Assembly: GCA_030620095.1 (NCBI GenBank)
Contig: JAUTXW010004699.1
Location: forward strand, 558,001 to 622,000
DNA length: 64,000 nt
DNA from: Kuschelorhynchus macadamiae
Lineage: Eukaryota > Arthropoda > Insecta > Coleoptera > Curculionidae
Direction: 5' to 3'
Part shown: positions 54,049 to 64,000 of the stretch, in pieces
Layout of the letters: the number at the start of each line of letters is the position of its first letter
Numbering within the stretch: the stretch's first letter is position 1
Translations under genes and position numbers: made by a program
The notes under the pieces: generated by a model
What the model was told of the DNA's origin: nothing
The model's database searches: none
Seen by the model: only the letters and a program-made list of their open reading frames with translations

Positions 54049-54882
54049 TTATGATAATCTAGATTCAACTGCCCTTATTGCTTCCTTAGTCTTTCCATCA
54101 ATAGAAAATATTATTCTTAAATTGGTTCCTAGTTACTGGTATTTATGTTCAATTTTGCAATACTTAAATACACCATTATTAAACCACTGTTATGTTTCCG
54201 CAAGTGATCCATCAGCTGTTCGACTTGTTTACTGTGTATCTGTGAACTAAAAAAGTTAGGTTAGGTTACGAGAGACCAAAATAAATAAAATACTGCCTAT
54301 TCTTAAAATAGGGAGGGCCATTCTCCAGTAACAACGGGCAACTACAACCTAGAGTAAGATTTTTATTCTTACTCTAAGTTTAAAACGCTTTGTTCTCCCG
54401 AGGAACGCATTTTGCCTATATTATTATATTATTTTTCTGTGGAAGGGGTGCCCCGTTTCAAAGGCGGATAAATGTATGATGTTTATGTGGTTGCATAACA
54501 GCCGCGGTGCTGGATTAGAATAGATGGCATACATATTAACATAGGTTTCTTTTCTTTTAAAAATAAAATACGTAATATAGAATTTTGCACCATATAGCAA
54601 ATAATGTAATTAATATTTAAACAGAATATTCAAAACTTTGTTAAATATTTCTTCAAAAGAAGTGCATTTTGAGGATAGCGTTTTATGTTTTCCCGTACTT
54701 CTAACAAAATGATCAAGAAAGAAGAATTCACTGAATTAAAAATAATGATTCATTAATAATTAAAACATACAGGTTTCGTAATAATATGACATAGATAATA
54801 TTTTTTGAACAGATTAGCTTACCTTGTTTAATTTCAAGAATTTACTAGTTTCGTATCTTCGCTGCCTATTTGGAGGTTCCAT
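54049..54882 (-). CDS. Candidate host-gene exons (two segments), uncharacterised
   Basis: Segment 1 (54823-54882) is an ATG in good context (AAAACATGG) opening MEPPNRQRRYETSKFLKLNK and ending exactly at a GTAAGC splice donor. Segment 2 (54049-54128) follows a TAG-type acceptor and reads TNLRIIFSIDGKTKEAIRAV, then ESRLS and TAA. Both look like protein and neither resembles the TEs here. Reading phases do not join directly (0 against 2), so at least one middle exon would be needed and was not found; alternatively one or both are chance. The acceptor before segment 2 has a poor pyrimidine tract. No family recognised. The entry spans both segments and the intervening presumed intron. Confidence 0.2.
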
Positions 54883-55189
54883 GTTTTCATGATTTTCTTG
54901 AATATTTTGGCATCTGTTGAATATTTACGGTATGATGCATATGCTAATATATTATGGCTTAGCTTTCAAGTAATCAAAACTACTTTTTATCTTACGAAAT
55001 GAAACTCCAAGGCAGTAAATTTAGATATTATCAAAAACTCAAGAACTGACAGATTCGGAAAATGGCGGCTTTGGTAGTAGGTTGTTGTTTAACGAACCAG
55101 GATCGGAAAATTCGATTGTCATGCCGAACAGCTCTCCGAACGGAAAAAATTTTCGTTAACTAACGAAATGATAAGTGCAAAATCGCACC

Positions 55190-55440
55190 CCTGGTAATAT
55201 ATTGGTAAAAATCCTATATGGCAGAACAAAATGGCGGCCTAGCCTCAAATTTTGCACAAAAATCCAGAGTTAACATAGAAATCAACCTGTAATATTTTCG
55301 TAAGAATCTAAGACAGCAAAACAAAATGGCGGCCTAATAAATTATTTAAAAAATCAGCTGTGGCACGAATTTAAGACGGCGAAACAAATTGGCGGTCAAA
55401 TAATATTTCTAAAAATTCCACGTAAAAATATCTTCTTATT
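55190..55440 (+). repeat. Dispersed repeat R-A, headless copy
   Basis: Units only: ATGGCAGAACAAAATGGCGG near 55218, AGACAGCAAAACAAAATGGCGG near 55310 (about 95 bp on) and GACGGCGAAACAAATTGGCGG near 55375, linked by TCAAATTTTGCACAAAAATC. The R-A head is missing. Confidence 0.65.
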
Positions 55441-55476
55441 CAATTAGGCACCGTAGGCATCATTGTTAATGATCTA

Positions 55477-55640
55477 ACAGAAAAGACGAACAACGGCGAA
55501 GTGCATTACTGACGGAAGTCTAACATTCGGCATCGGCCTCCTGGAGATAAGGGAACCCTTAAAATGTTAGACTTCCTGGGCCGATGTTCCGCCAGTGATG
55601 CACTTTGTTGTTGATTAGTGTAGCCACCTTTTCTGTTAAG
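55477..55640. repeat. Inverted duplication containing coding debris
   Basis: TAACAGAAAAGACGAACAAC and GTGCATTACTGACGGAA on the left are inverted equivalents of 55567-55640 on the right. On the minus strand the right arm lies in a ~70-codon open frame (55566 to about 55775) reading RAAEALGELLPGKHQVRALT, then KVATLINNKVHHWRN. It looks like a real protein segment, but I could not assign it; a TE ORF is likely. Confidence 0.4.
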
Positions 55641-55862
55641 GCTCTAACCTGGTGCTTACCCGGTAGCAGTTCCCCTAGTGCCTCCGCGGCTCTGCTGTTA
55701 CCGATCAACCTTATGTATGTAACAGAGTATCCATAATTAATTTGTGTTACAGTGCATATCAGCTACTATGATTTGTATCAATTAATATGTTTGTTCTTTA
55801 AAGTTATAACTTGATGGTTTTTTATGATGTGAAGACGCCAATATGAAGGAAAAATTACTTGT

Positions 55863-56057
55863 TCAAAAAATACAAAGTGTGGTTGTTTTTGACTGTTCCC
55901 AATGTCCTAATTTTTTAGATAAAATAATACAAGAAAATCTAAAAGAGAATTTTGTTACGTCTTGTATAATTGTTAGAATGCCTATGAACTTTGAGGTCGA
56001 GTAAATCTGACCGATTAAATTTGACTTCGGATTCGAGATCAGGACCCAAAAATCCAC
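55863..56057 (-). repeat. Dispersed repeat C, copy 2
   Basis: Inverted relative of 45981-46225, sharing GGTGGATTTTTGGGTCC and CGAATCCGAAGTCAA. Its minus-strand frame (MDFWVLISNPKS) parallels the plus-strand frame of copy 1 (MDFGVGITNPKS). Confidence 0.55.
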
Positions 56058-57004
56058 CTATATACAGGCATAAAACAGTTATTAAGGTATCAAGGGTATT
56101 ATAAGGCTAATAAGGCTTGAGGCCGACAGAAAGCGTTTTCCCCTACAATACCCGTAGTATCTTCAACGTTCAATGTCTGAGTAAGTAAAATATTTTTTTG
56201 AGAAAAATCTAGTTGTAATAATAATTAACCAAATTATTATTTTTAATGCTCTAATACGTTATTTCTTATTTAATTGTTATTTATAAGGCCTTAGGGCATT
56301 ATTTCTTATTTAACTGACTTTGGCATAATGTCATTATTTGATGACCTCATAGAGGTCGAAACGTCGACTAATTACAACAATAAATTTTCTATGCGCGTTT
56401 TATTGACCATCATCCAACCTAAAACACGCCCAAAATGACTATTGTGATCACTAATAATAAAGAGAATATAATAAACAAGTCGGGCATTAAAGTAAATAAT
56501 TAGCGTTTTTACTTCACAGCTGTCAAAAAATAACATCAGTGTCTCTCAGTAAAACAATTTAAAATGACACCTCTTAATGAAATAACCAAAATAATGGCGT
56601 TACAACACTTTTGTAAATTTTGTATTAATTTACTATCATTAATTGGAATTACTGATTAAATAATATAATAAAATTTTCTGAAATTTTTAATTTGATAGCC
56701 ATTTTTAGAAAAACTGTGTTAAACAAGTTATAGCGATTGAGTCCTCTATAAAATACCGGTATTCGGGCGTTGGCGATGTACACTGAGGACCTTGATATAG
56801 ATGTATACGATTTCTTTTATAGCACTTCACTAGACCATTATACTAGTAAATGTGTTCAACGATTTGTTTCCCATTGCCATATACGCAGTTGCATCGGGTA
56901 GTGTATGTGTTGCTTAAGAAACCTGGTAACTCTTTGCAGTCCATCCTCCACACTATTATTATTATATTATATTATTCCAATGACTAGTGACACCTCGGAA
57001 AGGT
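56058..57004. other. AT-rich DNA without recognisable gene
   Basis: Apart from the hammerhead-like motif at 56343-56385 nothing is recognised. Confidence 0.4.
56343..56385 (+). other. Hammerhead-like motif, best conserved in the window
   Basis: TTGATGACCTCATAGAGGTC is followed by GAAACGTCGACTAATTAC. A UGAUGA box leads into a 6 bp stem (GACCTC/GAGGTC), then an exact GAAAC and a GTC that could be the cleavage triplet. Sequence before the core (CATTATT) can pair partly with CTAATTAC after it as a helix I of about six pairs with a bulge. The stem overlaps the last bases of the UGAUGA box, so activity is doubtful. Confidence 0.4.
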
Positions 57005-57180
57005 ACCATACAAGGACTGTAAATACTGAACAAATACCCCCCAGATCAAATCTCGAATCCACACCTTCCTATTGGAACGCAAGCTCTCTTACCACTCTCT
57101 GTTGTACAACTAGGCTTAAACTTCATATCGGAAGCCAAAGAGAAAAACGTTTTGTAACCTATTATATAAATCAATCAATT
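57005..57180 (+). repeat. Dispersed repeat D, divergent copy
   Basis: CCTTCCTATTGGAACGCAAG and CTCTCTTACCACT, then TTTTGTAACCTATTATATAA, follow the same order as 62700-62940 and 63590-63780. Confidence 0.5.
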
Positions 57181-57335
57181 AAATATAATATATCTGATTT
57201 ATTTAATATTTGTTAGAATCAAACACTGGGCGAAATTTTTGTTAAATATAATATCAAAATTTAACAGGTAATATTTATTTTCAATACAGCAAAAAAACAA
57301 TAGCGCATACTAATACGATTATTCTCTATAACCGA

Positions 57336-57571
57336 ACACTTTTATATAGGTCAAAACTGATGCATACTATCCTTCGGAGCAACAAAAAGGCTTTTACTGC
57401 AGTGCTTGTTTGATGGCGGCAAATTTGTCCTCTTGCTAACTTAATTTCGTTTGGTGCCGTGTTGTGCAGTAATTCTTTACTCAATTGCTCTTGCTTTTTT
57501 GGCTTTACAAGACTAATTTCTTTATATTTCTTACATAAAAGAACTATAAATTCAAGGAGTTTTGCTGGAAA
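57336..57571 (-). CDS. Unassigned 78-codon open frame, no start codon
   Basis: Minus frame from 57571 to a TAG at 57336-57338: FPAKLLEFIVLLCKKYKEIS, then LVKPKKQEQLSKELLHNTAP and NEIKLARGQICRHQ. It has no ATG at the beginning and a stop just upstream, and TTTCCAG at its left could be a splice acceptor. It may be an exon, a TE fragment or chance. No family recognised. Confidence 0.15.
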
Positions 57572-59483
57572 CTAGTTTTCTTATATATACAGTGTTTGTT
57601 TTAAGTACAGTGTTGGTTAGATTATTAAAAAAGTTTTAGTAGAATCAGCCAGACCCTCTTAAAATTGGTTTTCGTATCAACCCACAGGATCACCTTCATG
57701 ACAGGTAAAGAGAAATTGGAATTTGACCTGTTGAAAAGAGGAAAAAAGAAGAGATAAGAAGAAATAATATCATTGAAAATGCTAGCAGAGACAGGTAAAA
57801 TCTCAAATTAATTATCATAGATGTGAAAAATGCAAATTAGTAGAGGCGCAAGAAATCGATTTAAGGAGACCAAAGAATTCACGAATTAATTTCTGCAAGA
57901 TACTCAAGCTGCAACAAGCTGAAAACAGCTCTCAAGGAGAAACACGATAAAAAACTATAAAAGTTTAGATTAACGCATCGATCAAAGCTTTTGAATAAAT
58001 AAGTGAACAGGAAAGAGCCTAGCCGTGACCTTGACGAGACCGGGAAGGTCCCAAGATTCAAAACGATGGCCCGTCAAAATGACAACACCTTGTTTCCGGT
58101 TTTCAGAGGCATATCCACTTTAAAATTTAGGAAATAATTTAAAAACTTATACTTTTAAAAGAGAATTATAATTAGGGTACGGTCTAAATTAAACAAGCCA
58201 ACTAATGTGATACATTATTTCAAGTGCCAATTTAACAAAAAACTGGTGAAACATTAAAAATCATGACTTTAACAGCTCACTTTAGATATTATTAAACTTT
58301 ACTTTTTACATAATAAACCTTTCGTATAAATACCCTTATATTTATTCAGGAGTTTAAGTTCAACGTTTGTTGTTATTGATGCTTTAAAATTGACACTAGG
58401 TTTGAAATAGCGACTTATCAAAGTTATTAAGAGATGTGGCAATTTTGCAGTCTGGGCAAAATAAATTAACATAGCGAGGACGAATTCTGGATGATGAGCT
58501 GCCGTGACACGTGCCCACTAATTACAATAATTTGATCTAAAGCTGCCCTTAAGAAGTACTATATTTGGATAAACTTGCAACTCATTTGAAAGTTATATTA
58601 GGCTTTCATAAGCTGTAAAATGCATGGAATTTTTCTTGTTTATTTCGTTTCGACTGTCCTTTTGTATTTCTGCTTTGTTTTTATTACTTTACTTGAATTT
58701 AATAAATAAAATTTAATGATTTTTTTTAAGCAGTATGGTTATTTTTAGTTGAACTAGGAAATTATATCTTTTTTAAGTAACTAAAATTATTTAGAAAAGT
58801 TAAGTAGATAAAAAATATCAACGCATTTAAGTCGCAACAGGTCATAAATAATTGAATATAAATAATTTTATTAGTACAGTCTAAATTACGTTTTAAATAA
58901 AAACAAGCCCGAGTATTATTATTTCATTTAAATTTACTCAAATTTAATACAGAACAAAACATTAGATAAATACCTATATACGAAATATCAATATCTCAGA
59001 CACATTAGGTTAGAAGAAAATTCAGTAAAATTAATATTAACTATACAAATAAAAACAAAACAATTTAAAATAGATCTACTATTATAAGGCACCAATAAAT
59101 TGTATTGGTTAAAATGCTTTATTATATATTAGAAATATATTAATATTAGGTATCCCATGTTTTAAAAGTTCTACCTTTAAACATTCTGATTTGTCAAATA
59201 GTGTCATCTGTAAGATGAAGGTTTTATAGGTACCAGAAATTCCTACGCCTTCATTTTTATTTAGTTCTTTCTAGTTTGCATAAACTCTTATTAAACTTAA
59301 TTAATTAAACCAAAATACAATAGTTATGATTCTTGTTTCGAAATGCAATAAGAATATGTGAATATGTAAAAAATTTCTCAATTTCAAATTCTCTACTTAT
59401 TTATTGGTCATTAAATTACCTACAAACTACACCTCGTACCAAAAACTTTACATGACTTTTTATCTCATCTCTCGCTAACTAGG
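57572..59483. other. AT-rich DNA without recognisable gene
   Basis: Nothing firm. AATAAGTGAACAGGAAAGAG near 57995 is the inverted form of GGCTCTTTCCTGTTTATT near 62474, a short dispersed repeat. Confidence 0.4.
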
Positions 59484-59489
59484 TTATAT

Positions 59490-59577
<88 letters not shown>
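59484..59577. repeat. (TA)n microsatellite
   Basis: Pure TA except for TACATACA at the left edge. Confidence 0.95.
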
Positions 59578-59582
<5 letters not shown>

Positions 59583-59628
59583 CAACCGACTCATCGATTA
59601 CTTCGCGATGGTTTCACCAATTTAAATT

Positions 59629-59735
59629 TTTAATTTAAACCTGTATTAAAAGCACAAAGAAGAAAGGAATTTCGTTCTACCGTCAAGTGCATTTGTATTT
59701 TCATAAGTAAGAAATTAACTAGACACTTTTCCTAA
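59629..59735 (+). repeat. Dispersed repeat E, copy 1
   Basis: GAAGAAAGGAATTTCGTTCT, then GCATTTGTATTTTCATAAG and ACTAGACACTTTT, is the inverted counterpart of 62098-62200. Confidence 0.65.
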
Positions 59736-59868
59736 CACATATTACATAATAAAATGTTCTTTTTATCAGACATGTTTAATGCCCTGTATATTCTAAACGG
59801 TGAAGCTTAGAGAAAAATTATATAAAACTTACTAAATACTACTACTAAATACTTATTTCTGAATCACC

Positions 59869-59871
<3 letters not shown>

Positions 59872-59925
<54 letters not shown>

Positions 59926-59927
59926 TA
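59872..59927. repeat. (TA)n microsatellite following CACCCTG
   Basis: GAATCACCCTG at 59861-59871 runs directly into TA repeats, like a Tc1/mariner-type end next to its TA target. Confidence 0.9.
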
Positions 59928-59995
59928 CGTAGTTACGTTTCATGGTAAGTCAAAAGAAACACGAGTTTTTATTGTAAAGTGTAGATATTCTATTT

Positions 59996-61298
<1,303 letters not shown>

Positions 61299-61302
61299 TA
61301 TG

Positions 61303-61370
<68 letters not shown>
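61299..61370. repeat. (TA)n microsatellite, right of inserted mariner
   Basis: Continuation of the 60001-60168 tract. Confidence 0.95.
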
Positions 61371-61373
<3 letters not shown>

Positions 61374-62097
61374 TTAGGATGGGTCTGGTTAAGTTAGTTT
61401 AAGCTTACAGAATCCAAATTTTTTATTGCTAGAATTTTTGGGATGTCATAAACGATGTAAGGTTAGATTAGGTTAGTTTTTACATTGATTTAAATTCATT
61501 TTGGGTTAGACTTAAAAAAATATATTACACTAAGAATAGCTCATGAAAGCACAAATATTTGGGCTACTTAGGGTTAGATTTTGATTACCTGCAATAAATA
61601 AATAAATTAATAAATACAAGAAAAATACTATATTTTTGTAAAAAATAAAATATCTTAAGTGCTTATAGAAAATGTATGTACTTCTAGGTATAGGTATTTT
61701 TCCTAAAAAAAGCCTAAAACATGAAATAAAGTCTCCAAAAGAGATTTCATATTTTCTTGTTTGTCTTCACTGTCTGTTAGACAAATAACATCTGTTGAGA
61801 AATATAATCAAACTGTTTCCCCTTCAGCACAATATCAGACCCAAAAAAAGGAGAATATAATATTAGATATTAAAAACTATTTTGTCCCAAAAAATTGTTC
61901 CTAGAAACTCGTAAGTCCAACTTTTTTCCGTTTTAAAACATACTTAAGGTAATTTAAATGTTTTGACCTAACAAAATATTACATGAAGTGTTACGCTACT
62001 GTGTTTTTATATACCGCTTGGTTCCTAACCTAACTGTTTGACACTTTAAGAATTATGATTTTCGTTATAATAACAATTATTTTTGCCCTTAAATCGG
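61371..62097. other. AT-rich DNA without recognisable gene
   Basis: GGTTAGATTAGGTTAG near 61462 is a TTAGG-like word too short to call telomeric. Nothing else recognised. Confidence 0.4.
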
Positions 62098-62200
62098 ATT
62101 TAAAAGTGTCTAATTAATTTCTTTATTTACGAAAATACAAATTGACTTACCGCTGGAACGAAATTCCTTTCTTCCTTGTATTTTTGATACGGGTACAACT
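62098..62200 (-). repeat. Dispersed repeat E, copy 2
   Basis: The minus strand matches 59629-59735 (GAAGAAAGGAATTTCGTTCC, then TTTGTATTTTCGTAAATA and TTAGACACTTTT). The two copies face each other across 2.4 kb. Confidence 0.65.
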
Positions 62201-62654
62201 GTACGCCACACAACTGACCATTTTTTGTACTTAGGATAATGCAAACGACCAAAAATGTGTTTGTTACGTTTTATAACAGACAACACAACTTATTAATCAA
62301 CTTATATATGAATTCAATGTGTGTATTATTTATAAACTGCTAAAACTTAAGCTTAAATTTCTAAAGACGATGGTTTGACAACACACGTCAACAAACCAAA
62401 ACGTAAACATCAGAAAAATAAGGTCGTAGTTCCGTCAAAGCCTGCTAATTAAAATAGCATAAATAATGCGTGGGGCTCTTTCCTGTTTATTTATTCAAAG
62501 ATCAGAGCCCACCAGCAACCAGTTCAGAACCATCGTTAATGTAACCTCACTTTCTTCTCAATTCGAATACCTACTAATAATTAGCTTCTAAGCAAAGGCC
62601 TAACTGCCGTTTCATCAAGGAAGATTCCTTTCTCAGCTCTATTGAAGCCGCATA
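62201..62654. other. Unassigned DNA
   Basis: Contains GGCTCTTTCCTGTTTATT near 62474, inverted relative of 57985-58020. No gene recognised. Confidence 0.35.
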
Positions 62655-62985
62655 TTTAAACGCATCCCAGGATGGTAGAAGACCAGCACTGTCGAGCACC
62701 GAAAAAATGCCTGCTAGGCCAAGTCTCGACCTCACATTTTCCTATTGGAAGAGAAGCTCTCTTACCACTATGCGACCGAGGCTGGTCAGATTGTATCTAT
62801 TTATAATAACCGATTCCTTACGCTAATAGAAAATACCTTAAATAAAATTCCTTATAAAACGCGGACATGTTGTCCAACTCGGTTTAATTTTCACGTCGAG
62901 TGCCCAAGCCGCATTTGCTTTGTAACTTATTATATAAATAGCATACAGCGTGTTTCTAATCCCACAACTGCTTTATTTCCGAGAA
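62655..62985 (+). repeat. Dispersed repeat D, left copy of a direct pair (LTR/pLTR-like)
   Basis: From CATCCCAGGATGGTAGAAG through TTTTCCTATTGGAAGAGAAG, AAATTCCTTATAAAACGCGG and TTATTATATAAATAGCATAC to TTTCTAATCCCACAACTGC. The same order occurs at 63538-63823 at roughly 85-90 percent identity by eye. A TATATAAATA promoter-like word is near its 3' end. Confidence 0.75.
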
Positions 62986-63261
62986 ACAGGGTGTTAAGAA
63001 CCTGAGGCTGATGGCAATAAATCTATCAAAATCCTACCCACCGTCAAAAAAAAAACCAGTTTGCTTATGGATATAAACATTTGAAAAAAAAATCCAGGAG
63101 GTTATCATACATATAATCTATATAATCGAGCAGTGGCGACATTCAATGCTCCCTAAGAGTGAAAATCAAGAGTTTTAAAAGTCTGATGCCGAATGATTAT
63201 ACCAAAAATTTAATTCTTAAGATAAGTCAAGAGAAAAACAATATACGCTCAATTTAAGACC
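62986..63261. other. Unassigned DNA between repeat D copy and PLE fragment
   Basis: No motif recognised; possibly decayed PLE sequence. Confidence 0.35.
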
Positions 63262-63461
63262 AATCAACAAGCTATTTTATGATAATTTCGTATGTCAGAG
63301 GAGTTTCAGAGAAGACAAAAAGGTTAGGCAAAACAAAAGGAGTCAAAACAGCATTGAAATTTGGAAATATACTAAAGAACTTGTTGACTAAAACCAAACC
63401 AAAGTCAATTGGTGATCGAAATAGTCGTATTTATCAAATCCTTTGTGAGTGCGTTGCATAA
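63262..63461 (+). pseudogene. Penelope-like element connector fragment
   Basis: Plus frame ending at TAA 63459-63461: SYVRGVSEKTKRLGKTKGV, then KTALKFGNILKNLLTKTKP and RIYQILCECVA. PLE proteins have this order between RT and GIY-YIG: Y-I/V-R-G-V-S-E-K, a K-T-A-F-K segment, L-x-x-x-K-x-x, then V-Y-x-I-x-C-x-C. The GIY-YIG domain that should follow is cut off, and about 80 bp later the right copy of repeat D begins. It is a truncated dead fragment unrelated in position to the GIY-YIG remnant at 11332. Confidence 0.6.
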
Positions 63462-63537
63462 CATAAAGGTATTTCCAACTCCAAACGCCGCTTTTGAGGA
63501 AATTTTCCGGGATATCATTTTTTCCCATCGATTAAAC

Positions 63538-63823
63538 GCATCTCAGGATGGTAAAAGACCAGGACTGTCGAGCACTGAAAAAATGCACACTTTCCTATTG
63601 AAAGAGAAGCTCTCTTACCACTATACGAAGGAGGCTGGTCAGATTTTATCTATTTATAATATAACATATATACCTTAAATAAAATTCCTTATAAAACGCG
63701 GGCATGTTGTCCAACTCGGTTTAATTTTCACGTCGTGTGCCCAAGCCACATTTGCTTTGTAACTTATTATATAAATAGCAATACAGCGTGTTTCTAATGC
63801 CGCAAATGCTTTATTTCCAAGGT
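63538..63823 (+). repeat. Dispersed repeat D, right copy of a direct pair
   Basis: Same order as 62655-62985, missing about 20 bp (CTGCTAGGCCAAGTCTCGAC) and with small indels. Frames overlapping it are by-products of the repeat. Confidence 0.75.
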
Positions 63824-64000
63824 TGTTAAGTGTTAAAGTTTAAAAAACATTTTGATTTTTTTTAGTGATTCCGAAAGAGTAAGAACTATTTGATTAAGGT
63901 TTGGCACGACCTCATAGGTGTTTAAAGGCTATAATTGACGGTATTTCACTGTTTTTATTTCAACCATGGGCGTAGATATGGATAACCATATCTAACTCTC
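63824..64000. other. Unassigned DNA at window end
   Basis: Nothing recognised. Confidence 0.4.

Noticed and set aside
54257..54270. TTAGG telomeric repeat
   Set aside because: Only two TTAGG units here and similar words near 61462. This is common in insect DNA and too short to indicate a telomere.

Overview
This is AT-rich eukaryotic DNA, most likely from an insect. The evidence is the absence of operon-like gene packing, CR1/Jockey-group LINEs, Penelope-like (PLE) debris, several Tc1/mariner-superfamily DNA transposons and megasatellite-length (TA)n tracts. The species cannot be fixed from the sequence. No complete host gene is visible. Almost every protein-coding signal is a transposable element (TE) or a broken TE-like gene.

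Layout. 1-18680: unique AT-rich DNA with one copy of a dispersed repeat called R-A here (1020-1786), a LINE reverse transcriptase (RT) scrap (3340-3545), GAGAC-rich palindromic clusters (4771-4892, 5960-6096), a 410 bp foldback element (6422-6831), a long inverted-repeat element (7774-9561), a PLE GIY-YIG endonuclease remnant (11332-11668) and a frameshifted CXC-type cysteine-rich pseudogene (15911-16325). 18681-21465: a complete but dead Tc1/mariner-type element with unusually long (~820 bp) terminal inverted repeats and TA target-site duplications. 25348-29150: three (TA)n tracts, a perfect 18 bp hairpin between two of them, then a 5'-truncated LINE whose 5' edge is the third tract. 32785-33462: a 678 bp uninterrupted AT repeat. 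34300-39800: a small MITE family, a DUF4806-like pseudogene (35932-36449) and an AACGTT-rich degenerate tandem array with ~195 bp period (37140-37850).

40881-46560: a degenerate PHD-finger LINE (LINE X) apparently split by a better preserved LINE (LINE Y), whose 42415-44760 frame encodes an RT with all core motifs, followed by more dispersed repeats. 46889-48264: a Tc1/mariner-superfamily transposase whose second D and final E are 82 residues apart, inactivated by stops and a frameshift. 54049-54882: the only hint of a host gene, two possible minus-strand exons, weakly supported. 59484-61370: (TA)n tracts, one of which was hit by a mariner-like element (60169-61298) with 148 bp TIRs and an internally shuffled transposase. 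62655-63823: a PLE connector fragment between direct repeats.

Taken together this is a TE graveyard, not a functional gene system. Its interest lies in repeat families recognisable within the window: R-A (seven copies), hammerhead-like motifs of the kind described in Penelope-like elements (several loci), long-TIR elements, and the association of (TA)n tracts with TE ends. All homology calls rest on reading motifs by eye; no database search was possible.
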